From positions 1 through 6,365 of the forward strand of contig JAGVPN010000217.1 in assembly GCA_020052215.1 (NCBI GenBank): a stretch of 6,365 nt of DNA. The letters run 5' to 3'. The translations under genes were made by a program, and so were the position numbers. The notes below the pieces were generated by a model. That model was not told the DNA's origin. It worked only from the letters and a program-made list of their open reading frames with translations, and did no database searches. Origin of the DNA: Syntrophobacterales bacterium. Lineage in GTDB: Bacteria > Desulfobacterota > Desulfobaccia > Desulfobaccales > 0-14-0-80-60-11. Positions 6,289-6,365 of this stretch are shown piece after piece (the first letter of the stretch is position 1; each line of letters opens with the position of its first letter).

Positions 6289-6365
6289 AGTTAACCTCGC
6301 ATGATTTTACATTGGTTTGAATTGTTATTGAAATATAAAGATGCGGTTAAGTCAGGTATTATTTA
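6289..6365 (-). other. AT-rich upstream region of the hypothetical gene
   Basis: These 77 bases to the window edge precede the gene starting at 6288. On the minus strand TAAAAT, with a poor TTCAAT 17 bases upstream, is the best sigma-70-like pair, matching only about half of the -35 consensus. I see no sigma-54 element or strong dyad. Confidence 0.2.

Overview
The window looks like a piece of chromosome from an anaerobic, diazotrophic, Gram-negative bacterium, most likely a deltaproteobacterium (Desulfobacterota). Three things point that way. The gene order nifH-nifI1-nifI2-nifD is the layout of nitrogenase operons of anaerobes: methanogens, some Firmicutes, sulfate reducers and their relatives. 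The nif operon is preceded by a textbook sigma-54 -24/-12 promoter, which excludes archaea. The divergent PhoB/PhoR-type two-component pair fits a Gram-negative bacterium. No marker here fixes the genus, so the taxon is inference.

Left half, minus strand (read from about 2919 down to 1): a nitrogenase operon. A sigma-54 promoter (2930-2945) sits about 40 bases before nifH (2892-2068, Fe protein). Next come a previously unlisted 39-codon reading frame for a single-pass membrane peptide (2049-1930), nifI1 (1900-1544), nifI2 (1547-1167, overlapping nifI1 by 4 bases) and nifD (1131-1, cut by the window edge). NifH and NifD are parts of the enzyme. NifI1 and NifI2 are the nif-specific PII-like proteins that, in studied systems, bind the MoFe protein and switch nitrogenase off when ammonium arrives. 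The operon therefore carries its own off switch. The small membrane peptide lies between catalytic and regulatory genes with a strong ribosome binding site and short spacers, and is the most interesting item here.

Middle (2893-3432): a 540-base divergent region. Its left part is strongly AT-rich and holds the nifH promoter and two inverted repeats at the usual distance for sigma-54 enhancers. No canonical NifA site (TGT-N10-ACA) is present. Its right part contains a doubtful 85-codon reading frame and a weak candidate promoter for the next operon.

Right half, plus strand: a PhoB-type response regulator (3433-4119) and, after 3 bases, a PhoR-type membrane histidine kinase with HAMP, PAS, HisKA and HATPase domains (4123-5892). 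No pst or phoU gene is in view, so phosphate sensing is inferred from family resemblance. Convergent to phoR and ending 24 bases beyond it is an unrecognised 123-residue soluble protein gene (6288-5917, minus). The last 77 bases are AT-rich upstream sequence of that gene.
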